From an uncultured Actinomycetes bacterium (lineage in GTDB: Bacteria; Actinomycetota; Acidimicrobiia; Acidimicrobiales; RAAP-2): DNA of 64,000 nucleotides. This document shows, in pieces, positions 28,411 through 38,411 of the stretch. The translations under genes were made by a program, and so were the position numbers. The stretch's first letter is position 1. Each line of letters begins with the position of its first letter. The stretch is taken from contig CAIYAP010000005.1 of the NCBI GenBank assembly GCA_903924205.1, forward strand, positions 81,085 to 145,084. Reading direction: 5' to 3'. The notes below the pieces were generated by a model that saw only the letters and a program-made list of their open reading frames with translations, made no database searches and was not told where the DNA came from.

Positions 28411-29633
28411 GTCGCTCCGCTCTCGATTTTCGCCCGCTACGTGAATCACCGTCGTATCGCCGTTTGTACGCCTCGGGCTTTGTCACCTCCATTGGATCGC
28501 AAGCCTCCGCCGTGGCCTTGGCGTGGCAGCTCAAGAACTTGACCCACTCCGCATTGGCGGTAGGAGCTCTTGGTCTCGTGGAAGTACTCCCGCTGATTTT
28601 GGCAGGACTCTACGGCGGCGTGGTCGCTGATCACTTCGATCGCAAGACCATCGTGGTCGCCACGGAAGTTCTCATGCTGCTCATCTCCGTGGGCCTCGCC
28701 ATTAATGCCCTGATGGCTCGCCCCATGGCCTGGGTCATCTACGTGGGAGCGCCCCTCGCCATGGTGGGTGCCGCACTACAGAGTCCCAGCCTGGGTGCGC
28801 TCAGCCAGCAATATCTCATCCCCGAACTTCAGCGATCCGCGGCCAGCCTCCAGACCTTCATGCGAAGTGCAGTGTCGCTCATCGGCCCGGCCATTGGTGG
28901 CCTCCTTGTGGTCAGCACGAATGCCGCCACGGTCTACCTCATCGACGTGGTGACCTTTTTCTGCTCACTGGTCTTTCTGCTCCGCATCTCCTCGATGGGT
29001 CGCCAGCGCGACGAGGGTCGGCCCACGTGGGCGGACTTTCGCTTCGGGGCTAGTTATGCCTGGTCACGCCCTGACATCGTGGGTAGTTATGTCGTGGATA
29101 CCGCCGCCATGGTCTTTGCGTATCCCGTATTGATGCTGCCCTTCGTAGCGGACACCTATCACTCACCGTCAGCATTGGCCCTGATGTATGCGGCGATGCC
29201 CGCGGGTGCTCTGCTGGCCAGCCTGACCTCGAACATCTTTCGCAATGTCACGCATTACGGCCGCGCCATCGTGGTGGCTGCCACCGCGTGGGGACTGGGT
29301 ATTGCGCTCTTTGGTGCCGTGCACCAGTTGGCCATCGCCGTCGTGGGATTGGTGATCGCCGGCGGAGCCGATGGGTACAGCGGCATCTACCGCATGTCGC
29401 TGTGGAACGAAACCATTCCCAATGACGTCCGCGGGCGAATGGGCGGCATCGAGGTGTTGAGCTATTCCGTGGGTCCCACGATGGGTCAGTTCCGCGGTGG
29501 CTGGTCCATCTCACGCTGGGGTGTTCGTACCGCGATGGCCGGTGGCGGAGTGCTGTCGGCGCTGTTGACCGGAGCCACGCCACTCGCGTGTCGATCTCTG
29601 TGGACGTTCAAGTCGACAGTCACGAACTCCTAA
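28407..29633 (+). CDS. MFS transporter (enterobactin-exporter-like)
   Basis: ~12 TM; SIGSQASAVALAWQLKNLTHSALAVGALGLVEVLPLILAGLYGGVVADHFDRK. Confidence 0.87.
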   Translation: MSRSALDFRPLRESPSYRRLYASGFVTSIGSQASAVALAWQLKNLTHSALAVGALGLVEVLPLILAGLYGGVVADHFDRKTIVVATEVLMLLISVGLAINALMARPMAWVIYVGAPLAMVGAALQSPSLGALSQQYLIPELQRSAASLQTFMRSAVSLIGPAIGGLLVVSTNAATVYLIDVVTFFCSLVFLLRISSMGRQRDEGRPTWADFRFGASYAWSRPDIVGSYVVDTAAMVFAYPVLMLPFVADTYHSPSALALMYAAMPAGALLASLTSNIFRNVTHYGRAIVVAATAWGLGIALFGAVHQLAIAVVGLVIAGGADGYSGIYRMSLWNETIPNDVRGRMGGIEVLSYSVGPTMGQFRGGWSISRWGVRTAMAGGGVLSALLTGATPLACRSLWTFKSTVTNS

Positions 29634-29642
29634 CCTGCATTC

Positions 29643-30827
29643 ATGGCTGAGACCGCATTGCTGGTAACTGTGAGTGGACCGGACCGTCCCGGAATTGCCA
29701 CGGCCGTGTTCGGCGCGCTGGCGGAATTCGAACCCAGCCTCGCCATTACCGATGTCGGCCAGGTGACGATTCACGGACATCTCGTGCTCTGCGTCGAGGT
29801 CACTATCGATAGTTCCACGGCACCGGAAGTGGTGCGCCGCCGCATTCTTGATCGTGGGGCTGGCGACGGGAACGTCTCGGTCACCGTGACGCACGTCTCG
29901 GGCGAAGACACCTTGGCGGATCGCACCAAGCGCCTCATGGTGACTCTCGTGGCTCCCGCCATCTCCAGTGATGCGCTCAGTGAAGTGTTTGCCGCCATGG
30001 CACGAAGCGGCGCCACGTGCGAGCGCATCGTTCACCTCGCGAGCTACCCCGTGGATTGCTACGAGCTCGTGGTGCGCACCATGCGCCGCCAAGAGCTGCG
30101 TGAAGAACTCACTCGCGTCGCCCTGGCTGCGGGCCTCGACGTGGCGGTGCAGCGTGCCGGTCTTCATCGTCGCGCCAAGCACCTCGTGGTGGTCGATGCC
30201 GACTCCACCTTGTTGCAAGAAGAAGTGATTGACCTCTTAGCCGCCAAGGCCGGCGTTGCCACGCAGGTGAGTGACATCACTCATCGTGCGATGATCGGTG
30301 AACTGGGATTTGGCGAGGCGCTGCGCGAACGTGTGGCGCTCCTCAAGGGGCTTCCCGAGAGCATCTTCGATGAGGTCCGCCGCGAGGTCACTCTGACCCC
30401 CGGTGCCCAAACCTTTCTTCGCACCCTGAAGCGCCTCGGCTACGTGACGGCGGTGGTGTCGGGTGGCTTTGAAGAGATCTTGGCGCCGCTCGTGGCTGAG
30501 CTCGGAGTTGATCATCTCGCTGCCAACAGCTTGGTGGTTCGCGATGGTTTTCTCACCGGCGAAGTGGCCTCGGCGGCGGTGGACCGTGAAGGCAAGGCGG
30601 CGGCTCTCGAGCGCCTGGCGCGCGAAGTGGGTGTCCCGCTGGAGCAGACGGTGGCCATCGGCGATGGCGCGAACGACATCGACATGTTGGCCTTGGCGGG
30701 CCTCGGCATTGCCTTTAACGCCAAGGCGGTGGTGCGCGAGCACGCGGACGCCACCTTGAACGTCCCGTATCTCGACGCGGCCCTTAATTTCATGGGAATT
30801 AGTCGCGACGAAATCGACGCGGGATAG
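29643..30827 (+). CDS. serB: phosphoserine phosphatase with N-terminal ACT-like region
   Basis: ACT-like N-term TVSGPDRPGIATAVFGAL; HAD DADSTLLQEEVIDLLA, GDGANDIDMLALAGLGIAFNAKAVVREHAD. Confidence 0.93.
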   Translation: MAETALLVTVSGPDRPGIATAVFGALAEFEPSLAITDVGQVTIHGHLVLCVEVTIDSSTAPEVVRRRILDRGAGDGNVSVTVTHVSGEDTLADRTKRLMVTLVAPAISSDALSEVFAAMARSGATCERIVHLASYPVDCYELVVRTMRRQELREELTRVALAAGLDVAVQRAGLHRRAKHLVVVDADSTLLQEEVIDLLAAKAGVATQVSDITHRAMIGELGFGEALRERVALLKGLPESIFDEVRREVTLTPGAQTFLRTLKRLGYVTAVVSGGFEEILAPLVAELGVDHLAANSLVVRDGFLTGEVASAAVDREGKAAALERLAREVGVPLEQTVAIGDGANDIDMLALAGLGIAFNAKAVVREHADATLNVPYLDAALNFMGISRDEIDAG

Positions 30828-30907
30828 GACTTTTGCCCCTCGAGCGCTCCCTCGACGTGAGACACTTTGGCTGTTAGTGTCTCATCAACGAACCAAGGGG
30901 GGTCCTC

Positions 30908-31108
30908 GTGAAGGTAACTATCGACGCCGCGCGATGCCAAGGTCAAGGTCGCTGCTTCGGCATCGCACCGGAAATTTTTGACTTTGATGATCTGGGAAAT
31001 GGTGTCGTCATTGGTGACGGCATCGTTGACGACGAGGAATTGAAGTCCAAGGCGCGTCTCGCCCAAGCCAACTGCCCCGAGCACGCCATCAACATTGAGG
31101 GGAACTAA
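30908..31108 (+). CDS. single-cluster ferredoxin (P450-associated)
   Basis: MKVTIDAARCQGQGRCFGIAPEIFDF...ANCPEHAI; adjacent to CYP gene. Confidence 0.88.
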   Translation: MKVTIDAARCQGQGRCFGIAPEIFDFDDLGNGVVIGDGIVDDEELKSKARLAQANCPEHAINIEGN

Positions 31109-32319
31109 TGACGATCAAGCCACCCGTTGGCGATTTCGCTACCGACTGGGACCACACGGATCCTCAGTGGGTCGCAAACCCCTATCCGATTTGGGAGGAC
31201 CTTCGCGGTCGTTGCCCCGTCGCTCACACTGACCGCTACGGCGGCGGCTGGTTCCCCTCCACCTACGAAGGAGTCGCGGCCGTCGCTAACGACACTGAGA
31301 ACTTCACCAGTCGTACCGTCGTGATTGGTAACGGCCGTCCGGGTGAAGATGCGCCGCCGGCACCCATTGGCGTGGCCCCGCCGATCAGCTCGGACCCGCC
31401 CTTTCACCAGATCGCTCGTCGTCTCATTCTGCCGGCCTTTGCGCCCGGGCCGGTGAACGCCCTCGAACCGCAGATCCGCGAACTGTGCAACCACCTCCTC
31501 GACGAGATGGGTGCGGGTCTCGACATCAATGCCGGCGACGACTTCGCGGCACACATTCCGGTCTGGGTTATTGCCAAGATGCTGGGCTTCCCCGATGAAG
31601 ACCGCGACCTCTTCCGCGAATTCGTGCACATCGTCCTCGAAGGCGTCGACGAGCCGCAGGAGCAGCGCATTGTGTCTTTCCAGCCGGTGCTCGACTACAT
31701 CGAACGCCAGATTGAAGACCACGTCGCGAACCCGCGTGATGACCTCACGAGTTACATGCTGAATGTGGAACTGCCGAACGGCGACAAGTTGCTACCCGAG
31801 CACATCTTCGGCACCATCATCTTGACGCTGATTGCGGGCATCGACACCACCTGGTCGGCGATCAGCTCGTCCATCTGGCACCTCGCCACGCACCCAGCTG
31901 ACCTCGAGCGTCTCGTGAATGAGCCCGAGCTCATGCCGCTGGCCGTGGAGGAGTTTCTGCGTTTTTACGCGCCCGTCTCGATGGCTCGCTTGGTCAAGGA
32001 AGACATGGACTACCTCGGGTGTCCGATGAAGAAGGACGACTGGATTCTCCTGGGCTTCCCCGCCGCGAACCGCGACCCGGCCGTTTTTGAGAACGCCGAC
32101 CAGTTCATTATCGACCGCGAGGTCAACCGCCACGTGACCTTTGGTCTCGGAATTCACCGTTGCGCCGGATCAAACTTGGCGCGCCTCGAATTGCGCGTGG
32201 CGCTGGAAGAGTTCATCAAGCGCTTCCCAAAGTTTGAGCTGTCTGACCCCGCCGCCGTGACCTTCTCGCAGGGTCAGGTGCGCGGAGCGCGCTTCTTGCC
32301 GCTGACCGTCCTGAACTAG
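31108..32319 (+). CDS. cytochrome P450
   Basis: I-helix IAGIDTTWSAI, EEFLRF (ExxR), heme loop FGLGIHRCAGSNLARLE. Confidence 0.95.
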   Translation: MTIKPPVGDFATDWDHTDPQWVANPYPIWEDLRGRCPVAHTDRYGGGWFPSTYEGVAAVANDTENFTSRTVVIGNGRPGEDAPPAPIGVAPPISSDPPFHQIARRLILPAFAPGPVNALEPQIRELCNHLLDEMGAGLDINAGDDFAAHIPVWVIAKMLGFPDEDRDLFREFVHIVLEGVDEPQEQRIVSFQPVLDYIERQIEDHVANPRDDLTSYMLNVELPNGDKLLPEHIFGTIILTLIAGIDTTWSAISSSIWHLATHPADLERLVNEPELMPLAVEEFLRFYAPVSMARLVKEDMDYLGCPMKKDDWILLGFPAANRDPAVFENADQFIIDREVNRHVTFGLGIHRCAGSNLARLELRVALEEFIKRFPKFELSDPAAVTFSQGQVRGARFLPLTVLN

Positions 32320-33788
32320 TTCGACAACAGGCCCTGGGTGGCGTTGGCCGTGAGCCTTGCCATCCAGGCCTCAATGTCGGCCACCGTGCGGGGCAAGCCC
32401 GCTGACAGGTTGACCGGTCCATTGTCGGTGACCAAGATGTCGTCTTCGATGCGCACTCCGATGCCGCGTAGCTCCTCGGGCACGGTGAGGTCGTTGATCT
32501 GAAAGTAGAGCCCGGGCTCGACGGTGAGCACGTAGCCCGCCTTGAGTTCGCCCATGTACGTCTCGTTACGACTCTGTGCACAGTCGTGCACGTCAATGCC
32601 CAGCATGTGGCTGGTGCCGTGAAGGGTGTAGCGACGGTGTAGTTGACGGTCCGGGCGCAGGGCGGTGTCGGCGTCTTCACTAATGATGCCCAGTTCGTTG
32701 AGCCCACGAGCCAGCACCGCCATGGCGGCCTTGTGGGGATCGCCGAAGGACGCACCCACCACGCAGGCAGCAATGCCGGCCTCTTGGGCTTCAAGAACGA
32801 GCTCGTACAGACGGCGTTGGGTGGGGGTGTACTTCCCATTGATCGGCAAAGTGCGCGTGACGTCAGCGGTGTAGAGGGTGTGCCACTCGACGCCGGCATC
32901 GAGCAGCAGCATCTCGCCGTCTCTGATCTCGCCGTCATTGCGCGTCCAGTGAAGGACGGTGGCGTGCGAACCAGACGCGGCAATGGTGTTGTAGCCAATG
33001 TCGTTGCCCTCAACACGCGCCCGAAGGTTGAAGATTCCCTCAATCACGCGCTCGTTTCGGCCAATGGCGGTCGGCAGGGCGCGCACCACGTCTTCGAATC
33101 CACGCACGGTGGAATTGATGGCGGCCTGCAACTGAGTGACTTCGTAGTCACTCTTCACGAGGCGTTGCTCCGCCAAGAAGCTGTGCAGTGCCGAATCGTT
33201 CTCGTGGGTGGGAACGGTGGCATCCAAGTGGCCGTCGTATCCACGGACCAGGACAACCGAGGGCTGTGCGGCGAGATGGGCATCCAGTTCGTCAAGAGGA
33301 GCTGTCGTAATGGCGTAATAGGAAGCGGCCTCCACGGTGCCGCGACGGGCGCCCACCCATACTTCGCCGTGGGTGCCGTTGGTGAAGAACTCGTGCGTCG
33401 ACGAGTCGCGGCGCTCGGGGATGAACAAGGTGGACTGCGATCCGTTGACCACGAGTACCGCATCCGGCTCGCTACAGCCGGTCAGGTAGAAGAATTCGGT
33501 ACCCGGTCGGAAGTTGTATTCGGTGTCGTGAGTGCGACTCTTGAGGCCACCGGAGGGAATGACGAGGGTCTGGCCCGGGAACTGGGCACCGACCGCATCA
33601 CGACGAGGGCCGCAGTGGGTGGCCATGTCGAGAACGTCGCCCTCAAATTCCACCGGTGCCCAATTGCTCGTCATTTGGTCAACGAGAACGCGTGGTACCG
33701 GCGGGCGGTGAGCCGAGACCCAGACCCAGTGGTCGCTAATGGGGTTCTCGGCGGAAACGTCGGGCTCAGGAAGTTGGTCGGATGCCAT
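32316..33788 (-). CDS. pepP: Xaa-Pro aminopeptidase (M24B); start ATG 33788 preferred over GTG 33797
   Basis: LLLDAGVEWHTLYTADVTRTLPINGKYTPTQRRLYELVLEAQEAGI, HGTSHMLGIDVHD, LTVEPGLYF; TATCGT-N7-ATG. Confidence 0.9.
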   Translation of the reverse strand: MASDQLPEPDVSAENPISDHWVWVSAHRPPVPRVLVDQMTSNWAPVEFEGDVLDMATHCGPRRDAVGAQFPGQTLVIPSGGLKSRTHDTEYNFRPGTEFFYLTGCSEPDAVLVVNGSQSTLFIPERRDSSTHEFFTNGTHGEVWVGARRGTVEAASYYAITTAPLDELDAHLAAQPSVVLVRGYDGHLDATVPTHENDSALHSFLAEQRLVKSDYEVTQLQAAINSTVRGFEDVVRALPTAIGRNERVIEGIFNLRARVEGNDIGYNTIAASGSHATVLHWTRNDGEIRDGEMLLLDAGVEWHTLYTADVTRTLPINGKYTPTQRRLYELVLEAQEAGIAACVVGASFGDPHKAAMAVLARGLNELGIISEDADTALRPDRQLHRRYTLHGTSHMLGIDVHDCAQSRNETYMGELKAGYVLTVEPGLYFQINDLTVPEELRGIGVRIEDDILVTDNGPVNLSAGLPRTVADIEAWMARLTANATQGLLSN

Positions 33789-33849
33789 GAGAGACACGAT
33801 AGTGACTCGCGAAACCGTCGCGAAGCCCGTTGCGCTCTAACCTTGACGC

Positions 33850-34506
33850 ATGCTTGACGTCACACAACACGACCACGTCGCGGTGCTGCGCTGGTGCGAT
33901 GGAGAAAACCGCATCAATCTCGATTCTCTCGCTGCCCTGAATGGCGCGTTGGATGATTTGGTGCAGACCGACGGACCACTTGCCGTCGTGCTCACGGGTG
34001 ACGGAAAATTTTTCTCTAATGGCCTCGACCTGGCTAGATTCGCCACCGACGCCGATCAGTTTGCGGCCACCGTGGTTGAACTCGACCACCTCTTTGGTCG
34101 TTTGCTCGACTTCCCGGCGTACGTGGTGGGCGCACTGAACGGTCACTGCTTCGCGGGTGGCGCCATGATTTCGTCCACCGTCGACTATCGCATTATGCGA
34201 AGCGACCGGGGCTACTGGTGCATGAATGAGGCGGAATTGTCGCTGCCCTTGTCGCCCTCGATGATGGCGGTGCTCCTCGCCCGTCTGCCACAACCCACCG
34301 TGCTCGAAGCCATCAACACCGCGCATCGCTATTCGGCCGCCGAGGCACTCGCGGCGGGAATCGTGAATGACATTGCCCCCGATGACGAGGTGCTGACGCG
34401 ATCGATTGCCAAGGCGGCGGAGGTGGCCACGAAGGATCGCCGTGTCATTGCGAATCACAAAAGGCAGGTATTCGGAGAACTGGCCACGCGACTTCGAGCG
34501 AGTTAG
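33850..34506 (+). CDS. enoyl-CoA hydratase/isomerase (crotonase) family, 218 aa, copy 1
   Basis: GDGKFFSNGLDLARF, ALNGHCFAGGAMISSTVDYRIMRSDRGYWCMNEAEL; TAACCT-N6-ATG. Confidence 0.87.
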   Translation: MLDVTQHDHVAVLRWCDGENRINLDSLAALNGALDDLVQTDGPLAVVLTGDGKFFSNGLDLARFATDADQFAATVVELDHLFGRLLDFPAYVVGALNGHCFAGGAMISSTVDYRIMRSDRGYWCMNEAELSLPLSPSMMAVLLARLPQPTVLEAINTAHRYSAAEALAAGIVNDIAPDDEVLTRSIAKAAEVATKDRRVIANHKRQVFGELATRLRAS

Positions 34507-34514
34507 CCAGCGCT

Positions 34515-35066
34515 ATGGGTCGTTCCCGTCACCACCATGGTGACCCGGCCGATGAGGTTGCCTTTCGAGCATTCGCCGGCACTATTGCACCCACTCTCGC
34601 GGGATATTTCCGACGTCGCCTCTACCCGTTGTCGGCGGCCGATGTGGACGAACTGGTCAATGACACCTTGCTGGTGATGTGGCGTCGGTGGTCCGACGTT
34701 CCCACGGGCGCCGAGATCCCGTGGTCGTTGGGAGTGGCGCGTCACGTGTTGAGTAACGCCCGGCGCGGTAATCGACGACGCGTTGCGATGGAGAGTCGCC
34801 TTGCGCCCGATCCCCACGGTCTGGCCGCCGAAGACATCGTGGTGGCCGACATCGCCTTATCGGAGGCCCTAGCCGCGTTGTCAGACGCCGACCGAGAGAT
34901 CGTCGTTTTGTCGGCCTGGGATGGACTGTCGATAGCCGAATTGGCTCTGTTCTTCGATATTTCCGACAACGCCGCCACGGTTCGTCTCAGCCGAGCACAT
35001 TCCCGCCTGAAAGAAATTCTCGACGGGGCTGAAAGAAGTGATGATGATCGGACAGGAGACCAGTAA
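34515..35066 (+). CDS. ECF-type RNA polymerase sigma factor
   Basis: Region 2 VDELVNDTLLVMWRRW and region 4 LSDADREIVVLSAWDGLSIAELALFFDISDNAATVRLSRAHSRLKE. Confidence 0.9.
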   Translation: MGRSRHHHGDPADEVAFRAFAGTIAPTLAGYFRRRLYPLSAADVDELVNDTLLVMWRRWSDVPTGAEIPWSLGVARHVLSNARRGNRRRVAMESRLAPDPHGLAAEDIVVADIALSEALAALSDADREIVVLSAWDGLSIAELALFFDISDNAATVRLSRAHSRLKEILDGAERSDDDRTGDQ

Positions 35067-36298
35067 TGCACGACTCTTCGTTTGACGACCTTCGCGCCCG
35101 AGTGGCCGCAGCTGACCCGGCTCGCGGGAATAGCTATCGTCACGCCAATCTCACGGCCGCCCTGAACGCCATTGTGGCGGACCGCTCCACCCCCATTCGA
35201 GTGATGCGTTCATTCCAACTCAAGATGGCCTCGGCCGCAGCCGCGGCCGCACTCGTCACGACGAGTGCGATTGCAGCCCTCTCGGGAGCGGGCAACTCGT
35301 TGCCAATTCTCAACTTTGCGGCGGCGACGGTCACCACTCTGTCAGCTCCAGGGCTCAAGGTCGGTGCGATGGCCGTGAATCAAATGGCTCAGTCGAACTA
35401 CACCTTCACCGCGGGGGCTTCGTTGTCGTCAGGCGTCCCGACGGCGTCGGTCTATACCGAGAGCGCCGTCGTGTCGGATGCGCACATTCGCGAGCTGGCC
35501 ACCTACTTCGCGGGAATCGATCGCACCACTCTCACGAGTGAGAGCAGCAGTGATTCAACGACCACCGTGACTTACGCCAACGGCGATACTTTTACCTATA
35601 ACGCCTATGACGGTTCGGTACCCACCTTTGCCTTCACGCAGGGTGGTTCGGGAGCCGGCGGGATTGCAATAGCCACACCCATGTCGAGCGACAGCACCCC
35701 TACGACTATTCCCATCCCCGTCACCACGCCGCCGGTGGACGTCTACGGAACCCCCTCGGATGCGCAGATGTCCTCCTTGTCACCGCTCGATTCTTTGGCT
35801 GCGTTGATTGGTACCGATTCCCTACGCTTCACGAAGGACACTGCGTCCGCGTCAGCCACGAGCTTGAGTGCGTGGACCCAAGAATCTCTCGATGGAATTC
35901 CCGTCTATGGGGCGCAGGTCAACGTTGAGCTCATGAATAATGTGATGACCCTGGTCCAGGGAACTGACGTGTCGGGTCTCGCCCCCCTGTCGTACCCGCT
36001 TCTCAGCGCCGCCGATGGTGTGGCCCAGGTGGGATCGTGGAGTCCTGCCTATTCGTTAGGAGCCGGCGGATTCTGCGAGGCCTGTATGGGAGGGATGGTG
36101 ACCACCACTTCCACTGCACCCACGCCGGTGACCTTGGACGCCGCCACCTTGTGGCTCGTGCCCCGCACCGCAAACTCCGCATCGGGCGACGCCATCGCCA
36201 CCTTGCTTCCCGCCTGGGAATACTCAGGCCACGTTGACACGTGGACGGGCAGCTTCTGGTCGATTGCGGTTGACCCCGCCTATCTGTCAGCTCATTAG
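35066..36298 (+). CDS. single-TM membrane protein coupled to ECF sigma; putative atypical anti-sigma/sensor
   Basis: Start overlaps sigma stop; ~50-aa cytoplasmic N-tail, TM FQLKMASAAAAAALVTTSAIAAL, large extracytoplasmic region. Confidence 0.65.
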   Translation: MHDSSFDDLRARVAAADPARGNSYRHANLTAALNAIVADRSTPIRVMRSFQLKMASAAAAAALVTTSAIAALSGAGNSLPILNFAAATVTTLSAPGLKVGAMAVNQMAQSNYTFTAGASLSSGVPTASVYTESAVVSDAHIRELATYFAGIDRTTLTSESSSDSTTTVTYANGDTFTYNAYDGSVPTFAFTQGGSGAGGIAIATPMSSDSTPTTIPIPVTTPPVDVYGTPSDAQMSSLSPLDSLAALIGTDSLRFTKDTASASATSLSAWTQESLDGIPVYGAQVNVELMNNVMTLVQGTDVSGLAPLSYPLLSAADGVAQVGSWSPAYSLGAGGFCEACMGGMVTTTSTAPTPVTLDAATLWLVPRTANSASGDAIATLLPAWEYSGHVDTWTGSFWSIAVDPAYLSAH

Positions 36299-36327
36299 GT
36301 TTCGCCCGACGCCCTAATCTCGTCGTC

Positions 36328-36984
36328 ATGACTGTAGGCATCTCACGACACGACTCTGTTGCCGTTATCACCTGGCGAGACGGAGAGAATCGCATCAACC
36401 TCGACACGCTGGCGCAACTGCACGCGGCACTCGACGAGGTGCAGGCCATCGAGGGTCCCTTGTCGGTGGTCGTCACGGCGGAGGGCAAGTTCTTCTCCAA
36501 CGGACTTGACCTCGAGACACTCGGCACGGAAGGCCCAGCGCTGGATGCCATGTTCGTTGAACTTGATCGCCTCTGTGGCCGTCTCTTGACCTTCCCCGCT
36601 TACACCATTGCGGCGATCAATGGACACGCCTTCGCCGGCGGCGCCATCTTGTCGATGACCTTCGATCACCGTGTGATGCGCACCGAGCGTGGCTTTTGGT
36701 GCTTGAACGAAGCTGAGATTGGATTCCCCCTCACTGACAACTTGTCGCGCGTGATCCTGGCGCGCTTGCCGCGACCCCTGGCGCTGCGCGCCATGTTGAC
36801 GGCCGATCGCTGGAATGCGGAGGGTGCACTTGCCGTGGGACTCGTTGAGCAGATTGTGCCGGAGGAAGAGCTACTCTCGGCCGCCATTACGTGGGGCGCA
36901 CACATGGCAACGCGTAGCCGTGCGGTGGTCGCGGAGCACAAGCGTCTCGTCTACGGCGAGCTCGCGGCTCACCTCGGCGCGTAA
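36328..36984 (+). CDS. enoyl-CoA hydratase/isomerase (crotonase) family, 218 aa, copy 2
   Basis: Paralogue of 33850-34506: EGKFFSNGLDLETL, AINGHAFAGGAILSMTFDHRVMRTERGFWCLNEAEI. Confidence 0.87.
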   Translation: MTVGISRHDSVAVITWRDGENRINLDTLAQLHAALDEVQAIEGPLSVVVTAEGKFFSNGLDLETLGTEGPALDAMFVELDRLCGRLLTFPAYTIAAINGHAFAGGAILSMTFDHRVMRTERGFWCLNEAEIGFPLTDNLSRVILARLPRPLALRAMLTADRWNAEGALAVGLVEQIVPEEELLSAAITWGAHMATRSRAVVAEHKRLVYGELAAHLGA

Positions 36985-36995
36985 CTGCTGAATAA

Positions 36996-37031
36996 AAAAT
37001 CCCCGCCGGCCTGTCGGCCGGCGGGGATTTT
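36996..37031. terminator. bidirectional intrinsic terminator, 16-bp perfect stem, TGTC loop
   Basis: AAAATCCCCGCCGGCC-TGTC-GGCCGGCGGGGATTTT between convergent genes. Confidence 0.93.
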
Positions 37032-37043
37032 CATTTACTTCGA

Positions 37044-38411
37044 CTACTTGAACTCAGACGGCACCGCAGCGTTGGTCAGCTTGCTGGTGGTCAAAGCCTG
37101 GGTGGTCGGGTTGACGCTGTAGACGGTCGTATTGACTGCCTTGGTAGCACCCGTGGCCTGACCCGTGGCCGTGACGCTCACGAGGTAACCGCCGGTCAGA
37201 CCCTGGTGGTTCGTGCTGCTGTAAGCCAGCGGCAAGATGGCCGGGGTGCTGAGGGAGTTGCTGGTGAGTGCGCTCACGAAGTTCGAGCGGGTGGGGGTGC
37301 CACCGTTCGCGGTCACCTTGTTGAGGGCCTCAATGAAGCCTGCCGCGATGGCGACACCGTAGAGCTGGTTGCCCGACAGGATCGACTTCGAGGTGAAGGT
37401 CGCCAGCTTGACGCCATTAACGGTCTTGCCGCTTTCCGCAGTCAGAACCTTCGACGCCCACGCGTTCCATGCGCTGGCCTTGTTGCTCGTCGCGTTGGTC
37501 GCGTTGAAGAACGTGAAGGTGATGGCACCCTTTTCGTTGGTGTCATTCACGGTCTGCGGGTCAGAACCCACACCCGAGATAATGAACTGGGGCTTGAAGC
37601 CCAAGGACTTCGCGGCGTCAAGGGCCAACTTGGTTCCTTGCGGAATGGTGTCGAGCACCACGACGGCAACCTTGTCGCTCTGGAGCTTGGCCATGGAGGT
37701 GCGGAAGGTGCCTTGGTTGAACACGACGTCAGTCGAGTTGTAGGTGAGCTGGTCCGCGGTCGCGGGAGTCACGCCACCGTTCTTGAGGCCCTGCAGCCCG
37801 TCCTGACCGAAGTCATCGTTCTGGCCGAGGAATCCAACCTTCTTGCCCTTGAACTTCGACGAAATGTAGTTTCCGAAGATCTTTCCCTCAGCGAGGTAGT
37901 TGGTCTGGAAACCGAAGAGGTTCGGGTTGCTCGACGGGTCGTTCCAGAAGTGCGCGCCCGAGGACACGAACAGCTGGGGGGTGTTGTTGGTCTTGAGGTA
38001 GCTGATTTCGCCCTGCTGCGTGGCAGTTCCGAGCGAACCCACGGTCGCGAAGACCGGCGTGTTCACCAGCGCCTGAGTCTGCGCATCGGTGTTCTTACCG
38101 GCTCCACATACACCGAGGTTGTAGCAGTCGTCGAGAACCTTGTAGTCGACGCTCCAGCCATTGACTTGGCCGTGGCCGTTGACATAGTCGAAGGTCGCGA
38201 GAGCAGCCTTCGCCACGTCCTGGAAACCCGCAGCAGCGAGGCCGCTCAGCGGGAAGGTTCCACCGATCGTGATTGTCTTGCTCGAAGTGTTGACGCCGTC
38301 CGAACCCGTGGCACCCGCGGACAACACCGAGGCACCCGAGGCGACGAGGCCCAAGGTCAAGGTGGTGGCCGAGAGGGCGGCGAGGCGGCGACGCATGTTC
38401 ATGTGCTTCAT
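37044..38411 (-). CDS. branched-chain amino acid-type ABC transporter substrate-binding protein
   Basis: Signal peptide; KTITIGGTFPLSGLAAAGFQDVAKAALATFDYVN; type-I periplasmic-binding fold pattern; next to liv operon. Confidence 0.88.
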   Translation of the reverse strand: MKHMNMRRRLAALSATTLTLGLVASGASVLSAGATGSDGVNTSSKTITIGGTFPLSGLAAAGFQDVAKAALATFDYVNGHGQVNGWSVDYKVLDDCYNLGVCGAGKNTDAQTQALVNTPVFATVGSLGTATQQGEISYLKTNNTPQLFVSSGAHFWNDPSSNPNLFGFQTNYLAEGKIFGNYISSKFKGKKVGFLGQNDDFGQDGLQGLKNGGVTPATADQLTYNSTDVVFNQGTFRTSMAKLQSDKVAVVVLDTIPQGTKLALDAAKSLGFKPQFIISGVGSDPQTVNDTNEKGAITFTFFNATNATSNKASAWNAWASKVLTAESGKTVNGVKLATFTSKSILSGNQLYGVAIAAGFIEALNKVTANGGTPTRSNFVSALTSNSLSTPAILPLAYSSTNHQGLTGGYLVSVTATGQATGATKAVNTTVYSVNPTTQALTTSKLTNAAVPSEFK

